Source of the DNA: Dryococelus australis | Taxonomy: Eukaryota; Arthropoda; Insecta; Phasmatodea; Phasmatidae | DNA: 64,000 nucleotides | Direction of reading: 5' to 3' | NCBI GenBank assembly: GCA_029891345.1 | Contig: CM057009.1 | Location: 297,848,466 to 297,912,465, forward strand | Shown: positions 13,130-25,177 of the stretch, one piece after another | How positions within the stretch are numbered: position 1 is the stretch's first letter | Layout: each line of letters begins with the position of its first letter | Notes under the pieces: model-generated | Told to the model about the DNA's origin: nothing | Database searches by the model: none | What the model saw: the letters and a program-made list of their open reading frames with translations, nothing else | Made by a program: the position numbers and the translations under genes

Positions 13130-14110
13130 TTTTGTGCATGCTTGTTAGCTGTCTACTACAAGTATTTTCAGATCATATAACCTGGGTTTGATTCCCGTTG
13201 GGACCTCAATGTTATTGCAACTGGGATGTTTTTCTCCCAGTGATGGGTCCGTTTTTGTAATAGGGGTAGCAGATTGTCCCATTTGTTCTCGTCTACCGTC
13301 ACTGTTGCACCTGGTGCGTGTGATAACTCGTCGATCAGCTAAACCTCAAAGTCGTATGCTTGTAACAGCAGTGCCCAACGTGCGAGTTTACTTCTGGCTT
13401 CTTTCAAGGAATGAAGCCAGAGTAAGCACCTGTTATCTGTGTGCAGTGTGAAATGCTGATACTTTAGGTATGCGCTCTATTGTCTCACAGCCCACACTAC
13501 TGCCAAACACTCCCGTTCATTTATGAAAATTTATTTATGGCTAGGCGTTGCAGCACTAATGATAAATGTTTGACATGATCTTCCCAGCTTTCAGTCCATA
13601 TAACTACGTTGTCCAGGTATGTGAGGTCAAACTCACCTACGTACCCGTCTAGTACCCGGACCATCAAGCTTGAAATGTTATGGTGGCACATTTTAATCCA
13701 AAAGCCATGGCGCAAAATTGAAACCTTCGCCCATCAAAGGCGGTGAATGCTGTATTGTGTCTGTCCTCTGGCTTTGTGGGTACCTACCAATAGCCACTGC
13801 GCAGGTCCAAGGATGTCATTACCTTAGCCGTACCGAGCATGTGAAGTGCATATTTTACGCTAATGTAAGGAGGTGGTGCACTTTTTGTTATTAAATTAAG
13901 GGGCAAAAAATCCGCACAAAATTACCATCTTCCATCTTTCTTGGGTGCTAACATAAAGGCGCTGATGTAGTGACTGTTTGTCGGCCCTATGAGACAACTT
14001 CGGTTAAAATTTCACTAATTTGTTCCTTAATTATAATGCATTGATTCTGCTGGTAACTATATGGTCCTGCATAAAGTGGGAATTTATGCTCCAATAGTAT
14101 TGCATGTTCT
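13130..14110 (-). pseudogene. Gypsy-1 reverse transcriptase and RNase H remnant
   Basis: The minus strand reads, from 14110 down, HKFPLYAGPYSYQQ (RT start), SAPL and DGNFVRIF (fingers), and TSLDLRSGYW near 13810, where the first catalytic Asp is intact. The following codon is a stop where Gln is expected. VPTKPEDRHNTAFTAFDGRR then continues in frame. The palm box at about 13615 reads YLDN instead of YLDD. The RNase H part below 13500 is too decayed to define domains. It is non-functional by stops and by the lost catalytic Asp. Confidence 0.85.
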
Positions 14111-14639
14111 GTAATCGTTGTGTGCTGTAATGGGTTTTGGCACTACCAGAAATTTATTGTTAAATATGAAGGTTACTTGTACTGAACTGTTAAGAGAACA
14201 GAAGTTGGTTAATGTGTTGCATTAATGTATTTATATTAAACAAATGGAATTTGAGGCTAATAATTACGTGGGGCATAAAAAATACTTTGTTATATGTATT
14301 ATCGATATTTTGTTTTAAACAGCTTTTATACCTTGTAATTGCATACCACAGGTTCAAGGGACCCCAAAATCACTTTGTAGTAATGAGTTCTTTGCAATAA
14401 CCAAACTTTAACTAACGAGGTTCCACTGTAACTGGTATTCTGATCATTCGGTGCCTGCCTTTTGTGATTTGCTGCAGCACTATTAGTAGTGGTGTTAATG
14501 TTACATTTTGCATGATCTGTGTAGGTGTCATTGTTAAGTTGTTATTGATGTTCTGGGGGCAGTGAGCATCTGGCTCGCCTATCCCGATGGGCTGTTTCTG
14601 TTGGTGGTGTTGTTTGCACTGTCTTCCTCCACCTTAACA

Positions 14640-14890
14640 TTAGCTATTGGCACTCATTGTGCTTGTAATATTGTTGACCTTCACAGAACCGGCATAGCAC
14701 GCCCATTACCATTGCATCCCCTCGGTGTGGCCTCGCCTGGCATGGTTGGGACAACGGGTGTAGGCGCGGTTGCATCCTGTGTCTTTGTGGAGTGGGGGTT
14801 TGTTGACCCAGCAGCGCTGTGCACAGATGGCAGCTGTGTGACCCCGCCCCCTTGTACTGGGTCACGCGTGTGGCATGGAAACATCCCATC
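14640..14890 (-). pseudogene. Gypsy-1 gag zinc-knuckle fragment
   Basis: The minus frame ending near 14644 finishes with LCRFCEGQQYYKHNEC, a C-x2-C...H...C pattern like a worn CCHC knuckle. It lies between the gag N-terminal fragment (17540) and the RT (14110) in the right order. Spacing does not match the canonical CX2CX4HX4C, so the call depends on position. Confidence 0.4.
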
Positions 14891-15714
14891 CTATTCCTTG
14901 TATGGCGCTTCCTGTTCCCTCTTTACCGGATTCAGTAATGCAGCTGATCACATGAAATCTTCAATACTGTGACACCATCGGGTGAGACACGAGATGAACG
15001 AAGACACAAATACTTACTGGTCATTTGGGCGCCAGCAGTGCTTCCCAATCACCGCACTATTGAGACTCAGGGTTCTCAGGGATGCTGTGGGTTCTGTGTG
15101 TCCATCTCACCCATGCGTAATTACAAACACGTAGGCAATACTAAACTTTAACTAAACATCACTTAATAAAATACATGTGGCTAGGACACTGTCACTATTG
15201 AATAAAAGAATTAAGTTCACTGCAGATTTGCTTTTATTGTTATTATGCATAAACATCAACGTGCCAATGAAATTATGATAATTTCGGTCATGACTAGCCA
15301 ATTCCGCTTGGGTGCTCCCCAGCCCGCAATTACTCCAGTGCACGCCTAGATGGATGATCTTACTGAGGTTCATGAAAGCACAGCCTTCACAAGGGAAGAG
15401 GGCCGACAACCACTAGGGTGGACTGATGGTTTGTCCCTGAAGACAGGACACGGTGAATTACAAATAAAACCCTTAATACATATAAACATGTGTGATTACT
15501 CGGCATCATTAATGCAAACTTGTCGGGGCTCGCCCTCCAGCACGTGGGTCGAGTGGTAACAGCCTATACACAGAGCCGGCTAGGACGGGAATTGCACCGT
15601 ACACTAATTACAAAATTACATAGACCCTTGAATGATAAATGAAACAAGATGGGGCACAAGATGAATATTCACAATAAACACACACACGTGTGAAAACAAG
15701 CTTAGGTGCGAATT

Positions 15715-16137
15715 CCGCTGGATGAAGTTCGTAGCGGACCACGTGGTGCAGGTGAAATTGCAATATTTCTGCATGAAAACCGCAAACTAAATTCAGACAA
15801 AATATTATTCTTGCTGGGAAAATTATTCTCTTTACGATTGCAGTGGTTACAGGCATGTAACATGCCTGATAGCGGTAAAATCAAACATTAAGGTAACCAC
15901 GTGGTCAAGTACAAAAGCACAATTTACATGAAATATGCATTGAACCCTGAATAAAATTGACAAAAAACCTTGAAATAAATTATTGCACATACAATGTTAC
16001 ATAAATAAGCTGGCGTATACAAAGATTTGGCATCGTCGGCCACGTGGTTAAACATGTTGTTGCCGTAAAATATTCAAACACGAAAAATTACCCTCAAATA
16101 TATACATAAAAATAAAGCTCTTAAAATTGCGTGTAGC
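15715..16137 (+). repeat. Dispersed repeat R1, copy 1, nested in Gypsy-1
   Basis: About 420 bases match 63205-63639 on the same strand with small indels. Shared landmarks are CCGCTGGATGAAGTTCGTAG at the start, GCAGTGGTTACAGGC in the middle and AATAAAGCTCTTAAAATTGC at the end. Both copies are preceded by a short CA/TG-rich microsatellite-like stretch. No protein is encoded. The length, simple repeat on one edge and AATAAA on the other suggest a short non-autonomous element, but the class is not known. It sits inside the Gypsy-1 gag region, so it inserted after Gypsy-1. Confidence 0.7.
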
Positions 16138-16825
16138 AATAATGCAGAAGTTACACTGAAATGCCATGAACATAGGCGGATGGCGTCTTATTCAAGTTGC
16201 GCGGGTTGCGTGACTTTTCCGACATCTTTCTCCTCCTCCTCCTCCTCGATTAAGCTAAAAATGCCACAAGGGTGCAAGAAATTATTAAAGTGGAAGCATA
16301 ATGCTGGGGAAAATGTCTGGCAAAACGTACGCAAGCAAAGGTTAACCGGTAAACTAAATTAGCTATGTAAACCTAAATCAGTGAACAAAAGTTGTAGTGT
16401 GTACATGACAGTGTCTTACCTCACCAGCTCTCCTCGACAGATTGTCCAGATACAAGTGTCGCACGGACCTACCATGGTCACCTACGGGGTTCACATAAGC
16501 AGAAGTGTTATGCATGCCAAGTAGAATATTTAATTCGTGAAAACAAACTGGCACAAATTAAATTAAGTATTGTTTTACATTCCTATAATTTTCTTATGTA
16601 TTTCAATATTATTTTAGTGTCTCTTTATGATGGCATTCATGCCGGAATATTCGGTGTTCTTAATCTCGGTGCGTAGGCACTTTGAATTTTATAACCAAAT
16701 TATTTAAAATTAGTACAAACACTTTAAAACATTTTAAGACATATTAAGCACTGCAAAGACAATATAACACATTTGACACTGAAAATAACATTTATACGAA
16801 AGTTCAAAATTATTGGCCTCTTTGT

Positions 16826-16849
16826 CACGTGTCACGTGCGGGACACGTG
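16826..16849. promoter_or_regulatory. Three CACGTG palindromes in 24 bases
   Basis: CACGTG occurs at 16826, 16833 and 16844, with related CACGT/ACGTG words on both sides. CACGTG is the core E-box for bHLH factors such as Myc/Max and CLOCK/CYC. The cluster lies inside Gypsy-1 internal sequence and no host transcript start is near, so any regulatory role is speculative. Confidence 0.25.
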
Positions 16850-17258
16850 AACGTGCGTGGTGAGTGCCATCATGGGCTCTAGCACAGCTGGCTGTTAGTT
16901 GGCATCAACTGTTATGTATCAGTAGTGTTAAGGCTAGTCTACACTCAGGCTTCACTGTGGATGCAACAACTTCTAAAATCTCAGTCTCCCGCATCTGCAG
17001 GTGGAAGTGACTAATGAGATTTATTTTACGGGTGGCCAATGCAGTCAGTGTCTCATGATTATTCTGCACTTCTAGTACAGCGCAGCTTTGTGCCTGTAAT
17101 GATGAATAGGTGTTTTATCAGCAACATTGAAAAGCACTTAAAAATTCTGACCATTGCATGCCGTAATGATTAATTGATCACCACCAAAGTGTATACTTCA
17201 CCCAACAATTGGTCTCCGACACAATTCGCCACTCTTGTTGACAAACTGCATACCTGTT

Positions 17259-17643
17259 TTAATGTCCTGTAGAGTCTCTCAGGAATGCTTGCAGGTCCTC
17301 ATTGGTGAGCCCATAAAATGTGGGCAGTAATAAGAAACAGGCTGGTGTCATGCCAATTTTTGTCGCTGACACTGGTGCGGCTGCTGATCCAGATGCAGTT
17401 GCAGCTGTGTGATGTGGATGAGGCCACACACAGCCAATTGATGACTTGGGTGCTGGCAGGTTTTTCTCCGGTGCTGCTGTGGTGGCCATGCCCTTTGGTG
17501 GGCCAGGGGGCTGTTGTGAATAATGGCTGTTCACTACACTTGGCAGGTGGGCGTGGCACTGTCACTTGTGGCACTGCGGCGCACTGAGCGCACCGGAATT
17601 TTCCAGTGACTATGTTTACTAAGACTCGCTCTGTAGCACACAC
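17259..17643 (-). pseudogene. Gypsy-1 gag N-terminal fragment
   Basis: A minus-strand frame ends with LLPTFYGLTNEDLQAFLRD (about 17335-17275), which resembles the conserved entry into Gypsy capsid domains (P-x-F-x-G ... F-L-R-D). Upstream it has an alanine/proline-rich segment. The frame stops at 17259, and nothing of the rest of the capsid is readable until the knuckle fragment at 14690. Call based on a short motif and position. Confidence 0.4.
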
Positions 17644-19551
17644 TCAGTGGGTAACCTCTTTGCACTGTTCAGATGACACTGTTTTTATTGCCCTTTCGAC
17701 ATAAGTTCTGATGGCAGCGATGAGGTGATAATTTGCCTTTGTGAGGAAGTCAGCGAAGGGGTACATGATAATGGGAGTAATGTTTGTCTACACTCGGTGG
17801 ATAGGATACTGCCATTGTGGTCAGTGGTCACGTGCTCTGCTACGGTGAGGCACTGCCATAATAAATTATATGACATTTGAAACACGGAATTGTCTTGTTT
17901 CCAAAACCTGCACACGTAATCTGCTTATCACAACACTGATAGTGAAAATTTTGTCGATTGCTTTCCGAAAAATGTTCTGGTTGAGGAACAAAAGTACATT
18001 TACACGTGAGTTTGTTTACAAGGCCTATGTCATCCAGGACCGTCAGAAGTGCAGCTCCATGCCCAGCTGATACATTCGTGGTTCGCCTGGCGAACGTCCT
18101 CCATGTGTCATTTCAATTTTCTGGCTCGTGGCATGGGCACCTGGAGTCCTGGAATGGATTGGAATCAGGCACAGGGTGCACACACTTCAGACATAGAGTT
18201 CTTTGCATCCCATTACTTGAGCACAGGTTAAGTATAAATCTTAACAGCACCGGCTCGACCATGTGGTTCAGCAGGCGGGCTGTCATTGTGACAGCTGTTG
18301 TTGTCACCATAGCTGCTGACCTGCATGCCTACACGCCCATGCGAAGGGGAGATTACTGTTACGGCCTGAGGGGGGTGGTGGTAACCACGCTCGCGTGACG
18401 CCGAGTGGTGGTCCATCACTCCGTCCCCCTGCTCAAGAATGCAGGTGGGTGTGGTGCCTGTTTGTCTGACTGAACCTTGTCTGAAAATGGCAGCATTGGA
18501 AGATGCTCCCTTTGTCCAGTATACACAAAAATGGTGTAGCTGTACCAAAAAATGAATGTACAGTTTTGTTGTCCGAAACTTGATTTAAATAAATTTCCAG
18601 CTGAGGGCTGATGAGCACGTGTCCTATCTCGCAAAATTTTAGCACTTAACTGAATGCATGAATTACTTTGAAAAATGTTACGAGAAGTGCAAAACAAAAA
18701 CAAAACATATATGTTGCGGTTGTTACAAAATGACCCTTGAATTTTTGCGTGTTGCCAAACATGAATAAAAGCAATGAAATGTCTGTTGCAGTGGACAAAG
18801 TAATGTTAGTTTACAAATACACTTGAATGCAATTTACTGGCATGTGTTTGCAAATGACTTGGCGTAAAACGTGGTTTTTTCCACCGTTTAAAGTTAAACA
18901 CAGTACACTGAGCATTTCTCGACATGCAAGAGAGGCATAAAGCACACTGACTTACGTATTACAAGAGTGCAGGAACAGAGACACATGATCATTGTGGCTG
19001 TGTTATGATGCACTATAAGGTTGCCACACTTTTACTCATGTTTTTTAGTAGTTGCTGCTGCTAGATTGCCCCACAAGTTGTGGGAGGTTCACTAATGCAC
19101 TCCAGATGTTCTTTTAGCCCCACAAGTTAGGCAATCCATTTATGTTCAGGAACATGGCTTGACGAATGATCGCCCCACTAGTTGGAAGGACCATTTATGA
19201 TGTGGGCGAGGTGTTCCAGGGCAGGTGAAACAGGTTCTCGCCTCACCTGATACCCTAGGCTGAGGCGAATAGGTAAATGTTGCCCGGCACCATAAATTAG
19301 GAAGAGTTAATGATGTGGGTCGTTGGTCAATGGTCCTGTGAGAGCCTGGATGCCTCCATCGTGATGAACTGACGTTGATGTACACTCACCAAATATATTG
19401 CATATCCTCTTACTTACACTGATTTTAAACTCACGAGACAGTTGACCATCTCGTATGCCTGAAATATACACTGGTTAAAACATTGGGAGTGCTGCATAAG
19501 GGTGTTGTGCCCTAAGTATCCCCAAAGGATAATAAAGAAAACACTTGCGTG

Positions 19552-20023
19552 TGGTGGCAAAGATGTTTACTTCACTTAAGAGTACATGAGCAATGATGCT
19601 GTCATGTAAAAAGTTTTACGGACCTGGCACTTTAGGTCTGTTGAGGACCTTTTGCTTTAAACTGGCATAAGCCATGCGTAGAAAATGACGTGATACATGT
19701 GGGATTAAGTCCCAATGAAAATGGGAAGACAGCTGGTCCACCCCTCGGTACAAAATATAGGAAAATTGTTCCGTTATATTAAAGTACTATTGTAAGCTAA
19801 AGTGGTTACAGCCAAACATAAGGGTACCAAGGGTGTCCGTGGAGTGAAGCTTCGAAATTGCTGGCTAGGTTAAGTGCTGAGATCGAACTGAACGTATGGT
19901 GCCTGCTTCTGCTATAGGCTGTGTGAACTGGTACCAAATGTTGAGAGCAAATTATGTGACATTTTAATTACAAATAAAAGTGATAAAAAATGCAGAAAAA
20001 TCCACAAAATCATATTGGTAACA
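19552..20023 (-). repeat. Gypsy-1 putative 5' LTR (repeat R2, copy B)
   Basis: On the minus strand it runs TGTTACCAATATG ... GCCACCA and aligns with 9866-10291. It carries about 50 extra bases, including ACAAAATATAGG, that copy A lacks. Orientation agrees with the gag-pol between the two copies. The sequence just inside (CACGCAAG on the minus strand) is not an obvious primer-binding site, which weakens the assignment. Confidence 0.55.
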
Positions 20024-21197
20024 TGCCTGTTGAGAAGGACCTAGAATTGAGCTCCCTATAACTTAACTAATTTTTGTTTTGTTCTTAAAAAAATTTTAAG
20101 CTTTCATTTTAATTTTCGGTTCTTCAAATATTTATAAAAATATATTTCTGAAGTAATGTCATACAATTAGGGATGTATGGGATTCCATTTTATTTGGGAA
20201 AAATTTTGGGAATACACCAAGATTTTCTTCTCTGACAGGAGCTATGTTTTTCCCTATATTTTGGGAAAACAATTTGTTCACAAGTGTAGTTTGCCCCAAC
20301 TGTGTACAAACATGGTTCCATGAACCTTGGTATTTATCAACATGACATGTGAATGACTGTGATTTGATGACTCAAATGAAATCTATAAAAATTTAACTAT
20401 TCTGCTCATTATTCTTGTATTTCAAATGTTATTGCATGAGCCAAAGAAACTGTTGTACATCAGATATGCAACTGTTTCAGTACCATTTTTACTGTATTGT
20501 GAGCTAATCTTTTTTTTTTTTACAAATCTGAATCCTCCAAAATCACCCCTCGCCTTAGAATCAGGACTAGCGATATTACATACAGTTCCAACCAAATGTA
20601 TTTAAAATGGGTGTTATATATTTATCAATATCATTTCAGGCCTAATATTAAAATTATTATGTGGTATCAGTTCTTAATAGCACACAGTTATCCTGTCACA
20701 TGCACCACAAAGTGGCCAAGTACTTCACAGAGTATGACCTCTAACAAGGTCACTACAGTCACTGACTATGTGACAGTAATCTGCTATAATTCTTACATAT
20801 TTCCAACTCTATCTACAATTGCAGAAATATTATCAAGATTTCCCATTGCTCAAAGTAATATCATCACTGAAAAGTTTCAAGCAAATGGTTTTGCCTGCAA
20901 ATGTTCGCAATAAATTTTAACCAGTAATTAAATTTTAGAAGATATTTTGTTTTACAATTAAAGTTAATTTTTTTTCCCATAAAGTTTGTGTTTAATCGTA
21001 TCTGGCATAAAATCAATTTGATTTCTACAAACAATATTAATTTAACTCAATAGCCAGTATCTACTGAATAAAATAATACCCCAAGAAGTGTATATTTGAC
21101 ATCTTTTTGATGCCAAAAATTGTCTGAACAGTGAGAAACATAGGTTATTAAGCGTGAAGTTCATTTTCAGTTTCTTCTTGTGGGGAGATTGGAGGAT
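20024..21197. other. AT-rich spacer, nothing recognised
   Basis: The stretch between Gypsy-1 and the Copia element has no supported gene. A 105-codon plus ORF at 20596-20913 has no recognisable motif and ordinary AT-rich composition, so I treat it as chance. Just before the Copia LTR (about 21180-21197) is GTGGGGAGATTGGAGGAT, which looks like the polypurine tract that normally precedes a Copia 3' LTR. Confidence 0.4.
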
Positions 21198-21329
21198 TGT
21201 TAGAGACAATAAAATTTAAGAGTGTTTTTTAAGGTTGGCTATACTGGAGTGTAGAGAACAGTCATGATGGATGAATAAAAGAGCTGTGTGAGGTTATATT
21301 GTTATGGGCTTGTTTTATTTATTTCAACA
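21198..21329 (+). repeat. Copia 5' LTR
   Basis: It begins TGTTAGAGACAAT and ends TTTATTTCAACA. Positions 21243-21329 match 25178-25264 base for base apart from scattered substitutions, both ending AACA. An AATAAA-like AATAAAAG lies near 21280. The left edge is set by TGTTAGAG preceded by a PPT-like purine stretch and has no second copy to confirm it. Confidence 0.6.
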
Positions 21330-21480
21330 GGTTAAGGGCCCAGTACTAATGCTCGTATTGAACAAGTAACCAAGCTGCACGGTTATTGAATAAGTGACAG
21401 AATAATGACCGTTTAAGTGTTTAAACTGCCTGAAGTCACGCGGAAGTTTGGTACTGGCACACCTTTGTTTAACGTCCAAA

Positions 21481-22357
21481 ATGACGTCGGAAAATTCTAG
21501 TAAAACTGGTGAATGAAAACAACTGGAGTGTGTGGAAATTTCAGTTGGTCGTTATCTTGAAATCAAGAGATTTATACGGGGTTGTGTCGGACAGTGAGGT
21601 TAAACCGTGCAAGACAGACGATATTTCTGATGCTGAGTTTCAAGCACGCTTGAAGTTGTGGAATGGCTGTGATAGTAAAGCACAAGAGGTAATTGTAAGG
21701 TGGTTGGAAGAAGGCCAGATGACGCACCTGTTAACATGTGATTCAGCCAATGAAATGTGGGTGAAATTATTGTCTATTTATGAGCAACAATATGAGGTGA
21801 GTCTGCAACAGCTACAGCAAAAGTATTCAACACGAGATACGAGGATGATGGAATAGCAATCTTTATTTCAAAGTTGCAAGAGTTAGCAGTTTGCCTTAAA
21901 CAGCATTGTGGGGGGGGGGGGGGGGGGGGAAATTTCAGAGCAGATGCTTATGACTAAAATCATGGTGTCCTTGCCAGATAAGTATGAGCATTTTGTGTCA
22001 GCATGCGAGTCGGTCTCTGTTAATAATCAGAAGCTACCAGAACTGACATCTAGGTTATTAATTGAAGAACGGATAGAAGATAAGTCCTCAGTGGAAGGGG
22101 TTTTGATGTTTACAAGATGTGTTAGGCCTAATTCCCTTAAGTGCCACAGTTGTGGCAAGCTAAGTCACATTAAAGCAAACTGTTTCCAAAACAAAGAGAG
22201 AGAAGAAAGGAACAAAGGCAAATTAAGGATTGCAAAAGATGGAAAAAGGAACAAGACCTGCACAAATGAATTTATAAGTGCAGCGTTGTTTGGGGAAAGT
22301 TTTAATTCAGAGGACTGGTATGTCGATAGTAGAGCCTCCGAGCATATGTGTGCATAA
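21481..22357 (+). pseudogene. Copia gag with CCHC knuckle and protease start
   Basis: The natural start ATGACGTCGGAAAAT is at 21481. After 12 codons a one-base shift moves the frame, and the gag continues from 21509 as NENNWSVWKFQLVVILKS, the conserved Copia gag opening. A stop at 21854 and the 20-G run break it again. From about 21930 the frame reads ISEQMLMTKIMVSLPDKYEHF. The knuckle CHSCGKLSHIKANC (about 22142-22183) is a perfect CX2CX4HX4C. The protease box near 22317 reads WYVDSRASEHMC, so the catalytic DSG has become DSR, followed by a TAA at 22355. The protein would be inactive. Confidence 0.85.
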
Positions 22358-22363
22358 AGAAAT

Positions 22364-23590
22364 TTGTTTTCTGAACTTAAGTGCTTAGAGGAAACAAGAA
22401 ATATTGTGATAGGCAACGGTTCGAGGTTAGTGGCTGAAGGGATTGGAACTATGAAGATAGAGGCATTTAATGGTGATTCTTGGGTGAGTTCAGAGCTACA
22501 AGATGTATTGTTCGTCCCAGACATTAAGTTCAATCTGTTTTCTGTAGGTGCTGCTCTGAGAAAGGGCTTTGAAATGACATGGAATGAAGAAAAATGTAAG
22601 TTAATTAAAAATAATCATAATGTTTGTGCCATTGGACTGCAACAACGGAAATTGTACAGAATGTAATTTAAGCATACATTAGAGTCAGCTGTATCATGTT
22701 AGGTTCTGAGGAGAAGTGTACACTGTGTACCTGGCATGAGAAGCTGGTACACCAAAATGTGCAACAAGTGAAATCTGTTCTTGAAAAGCATCACATAGCA
22801 GTTGTAATCCCGGACAATTTTTTGTGTAAAACCTTGTATTAAAGGGAAGCAACATAGACAGCCTTTTCCCTCAAGTAGAAACAAGACTACAGATACCTAC
22901 AAAATCATCCATGCAGATATTTATGGGCCAATGGAATCACCGTCCTTAAGAGGGGCAAGGTACTTCCTGCTGTTAGTTGATGACTTTAGTAAATACAGGT
23001 TTGCGTATTTCCTAAAACACAAATCAGAAGCTGTAGAGAAATTGAAAGTGTATCTGCAATTAGCCAAAACAGATACAGGGAATGAAGTAAGAGTTCTAAG
23101 AACAGGCAATGACATAGAGTTAGTGAGTCAGGAAATTATAAGGGTGACTGAAACCTTGGGCATTCGGCACCAAAAGGCTGCTCCGTATTACACAGAACAA
23201 AATGGTAAGGTAGAGCGTGAAATGTGAACCATAGTTGAAGCGGCTAGAACAATTCTACAAGCCAAAAATCTGGAAAAACACTTGTGGGCTGAAGCAGTAA
23301 ACACTGCGGTGTATGTAATTAACAGGTCAGGCAGGAGCTCTGTAAAAGGTAAGAGTCCGTATGAAGTGTGGTTCAACTCAGAGGCAGACATAAAAGCGCT
23401 TTATGCATTTGGTTCAGAAATCTATACCCATGTGCCCAAGGAGAAAAGGGAAGAAGTGGGATCCTAAATGTGTTAAGGAAATCTTTGTGGGCTACTAATA
23501 AAACTCGAAAGCCTTCAGGGTTTATATTCCTGGCCAAAGGAAAATAGAGATCTCAAGAAACATTGTCTTCAGGCCGGAACCAAACAACGT
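22364..23590 (+). pseudogene. Copia protease remainder and integrase, broken
   Basis: The frame continues after the stop at 22355-22357 with LQDVLFVPDIKFNLFSVGAAL, typical of the Copia protease C-terminus. The integrase follows: TLWHEKLVHQNVQQV (zinc-binding HH part) near 22720, then HADIYGPMESPSLRGARYF with the first catalytic Asp. The second catalytic site reads RTGNDIELV where a DNG is expected. YYTEQNGKVERE supplies the Glu. A TGA at 23225-23227 replaces an expected Arg codon, consistent with CGA to TGA decay. The frame resumes to 23467. It is inactive. Confidence 0.85.
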
Positions 23591-23597
23591 AAAAGAA

Positions 23598-25137
23598 GTG
23601 GTATCATATGTTTGTGGAAGTGGTAGAAATATTAGTGACACTGAAGAGAGAGGAAATGCAGAAACTCAAGAAGACCCCGCTCTGTCAGAAGAGGAGGAAG
23701 ACTTTAAAGAATTTGAGCCAAGGGGAGAAACCATTGTAGCTAGTGGGTGTAGTGAACCACCTTTGCACACTAAGGCTGAGGCCACTACAATAGCTAAAGA
23801 TACACGCCATAATACAGGGGAAGACAAACTAGTCATAGAAAATAATCAGAAGAGAGATTGCCTGAGGGACCGCACATGTTTAAAGAAACCTCAAAGGCTC
23901 TGTGCATACAAAAATTGTACAAAGCGAGGTTGGTTGCAAAGGGCTTTGAGCAAAAGAATGTCTCTGATCTGGGGGAAATCTATGCACCAGTTGCAAAATT
24001 GGGAACAATGAGAGTATTGCTATCTGTTACAAATCAACTAGACCTATCAGTTTACCAGATGGACGTTCAAAGCGCCTTCCTTTATGGAAATACTGAAAAG
24101 GAAGTTTTCTTGGTCAAACCTGAAGGAGTAAAATGTGATGGAAAGACTGTATATTGACTAAACAAATCCATCTATGGTTTAAAAAAAATCTCCAAACATT
24201 GGAATGACAAATTCAATCAGGTGATAGAAAAAGAGGGTTTCCAGAGATCTAAACACGACTATGGTTTGTATGTGAAAACATCCTCAAAATTCATAATATA
24301 CCTGCTGTTGTATGTAGATAATCTACTGATAGTAAGAGATAGTGAGAAGGAAATTGAAAAGCTGAAGGCAAAACAAAAGGAAAACTACAAAATTAAAGAT
24401 TTCAGGGAAGCTTCAAATTACTTGGGAATATGCATTTCTCAAGACAGAATATAATGCATTTTAAAGATAAACCAAACCCATTTCTTAAAATCAGTCCTAG
24501 TAAGGTATGGAATGGAAAATTGTAGACCTGTAGCGATCCTGATGAACCCTTCCTTCAAAATGTTGAAAACTGACCTAATGTCTGAAGACAAGGAACTGGA
24601 AACCAGATGTCACCAGGTGATTGGGATCCTTATGTATGCAGCGGTGGGGTCAAGACCTACTTGAGTGCTACAATTAGTTTTTTGAGCAGGCACCAGAACA
24701 GTGCAAGTGATCAGTTGTGGACAGCCTTGAAACGTGTCATGCGTTACATCAGAGGAACTCTAGAACTGTCACTAGTGTACAAACATCAGGAGACAACTCC
24801 AAGGGTACAGGGATATGTTGACGGTAGCTGGGGAGGCAACCTAGATGAGACGAAGTCGACATTAAGGTTTGTGTTTCAAGTTCATGGTTGTACGGTGACA
24901 TAGGCATCAAAGAAACAACCCACAGTGGCACTCTCATCAACAGAGGGTGAGTATATGGCCCTCAGCTCAGCTGCATCCGAGGCTTGTTGGTTAAGAGGAG
25001 TTCTTGGTGACCTTGGTGTTCTTCAGTCAGGTGAGTGTGTGCTTATCTATGAGGACAACCTGGCAGTCATCAGAGTGTCGAAGAATCCTGAAAACCACAA
25101 AAGTCTGAAGCATGTGGACATTTGCTACCACTTATAA
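23598..25137 (+). pseudogene. Copia reverse transcriptase and RNase H, broken
   Basis: After an acidic linker (23598-23850) the RT begins in the shifted frame with KARLVAKGFEQKNVSDLGEI and VYQMDVQSAFLYG, where the first catalytic Asp is present. The palm box reads LLYVDNLLIV (about 24308-24336), with Asn in place of the second Asp of YVDD. RNase H from about 24805 keeps GYVDGSWGG, ALSSTEGEYMAL and IYEDNLAVI, all carboxylates present, and ends KHVDICYHL then a stop at 25135. One frameshift lies between 24454 and 24607, and a TAG at 24901. The coding continues in phase into the truncated 3' LTR. Confidence 0.85.
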
Positions 25138-25177
25138 GGGAAAAAATCCTTGAGGACATAATCGAGGTACAGTATGT

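Larger units (their letters stand above)
9866..20023 (-). mobile_element. Ty3/Gypsy retrotransposon (Gypsy-1), about 10 kb, decayed and interrupted
   Basis: Two direct repeats at 9866-10291 and 19552-20023 have TG...CA ends on the minus strand. They flank a minus-strand order of gag (about 17540-14640), RT (14110-13520), RNase H (about 13500-13130) and integrase (13107-11700), so they look like its 3' and 5' LTRs. A purine-rich stretch (GTCAGGGGA on the minus strand, 10292-10300) sits right next to the inner edge of the left repeat, as a polypurine tract should. No matching target-site duplication was found. A second PPT-LTR-like junction at about 11094 and repeat R1 at 15715 indicate nested insertions, so the outer pairing could be accidental. 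All ORFs are broken. Confidence 0.6.
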
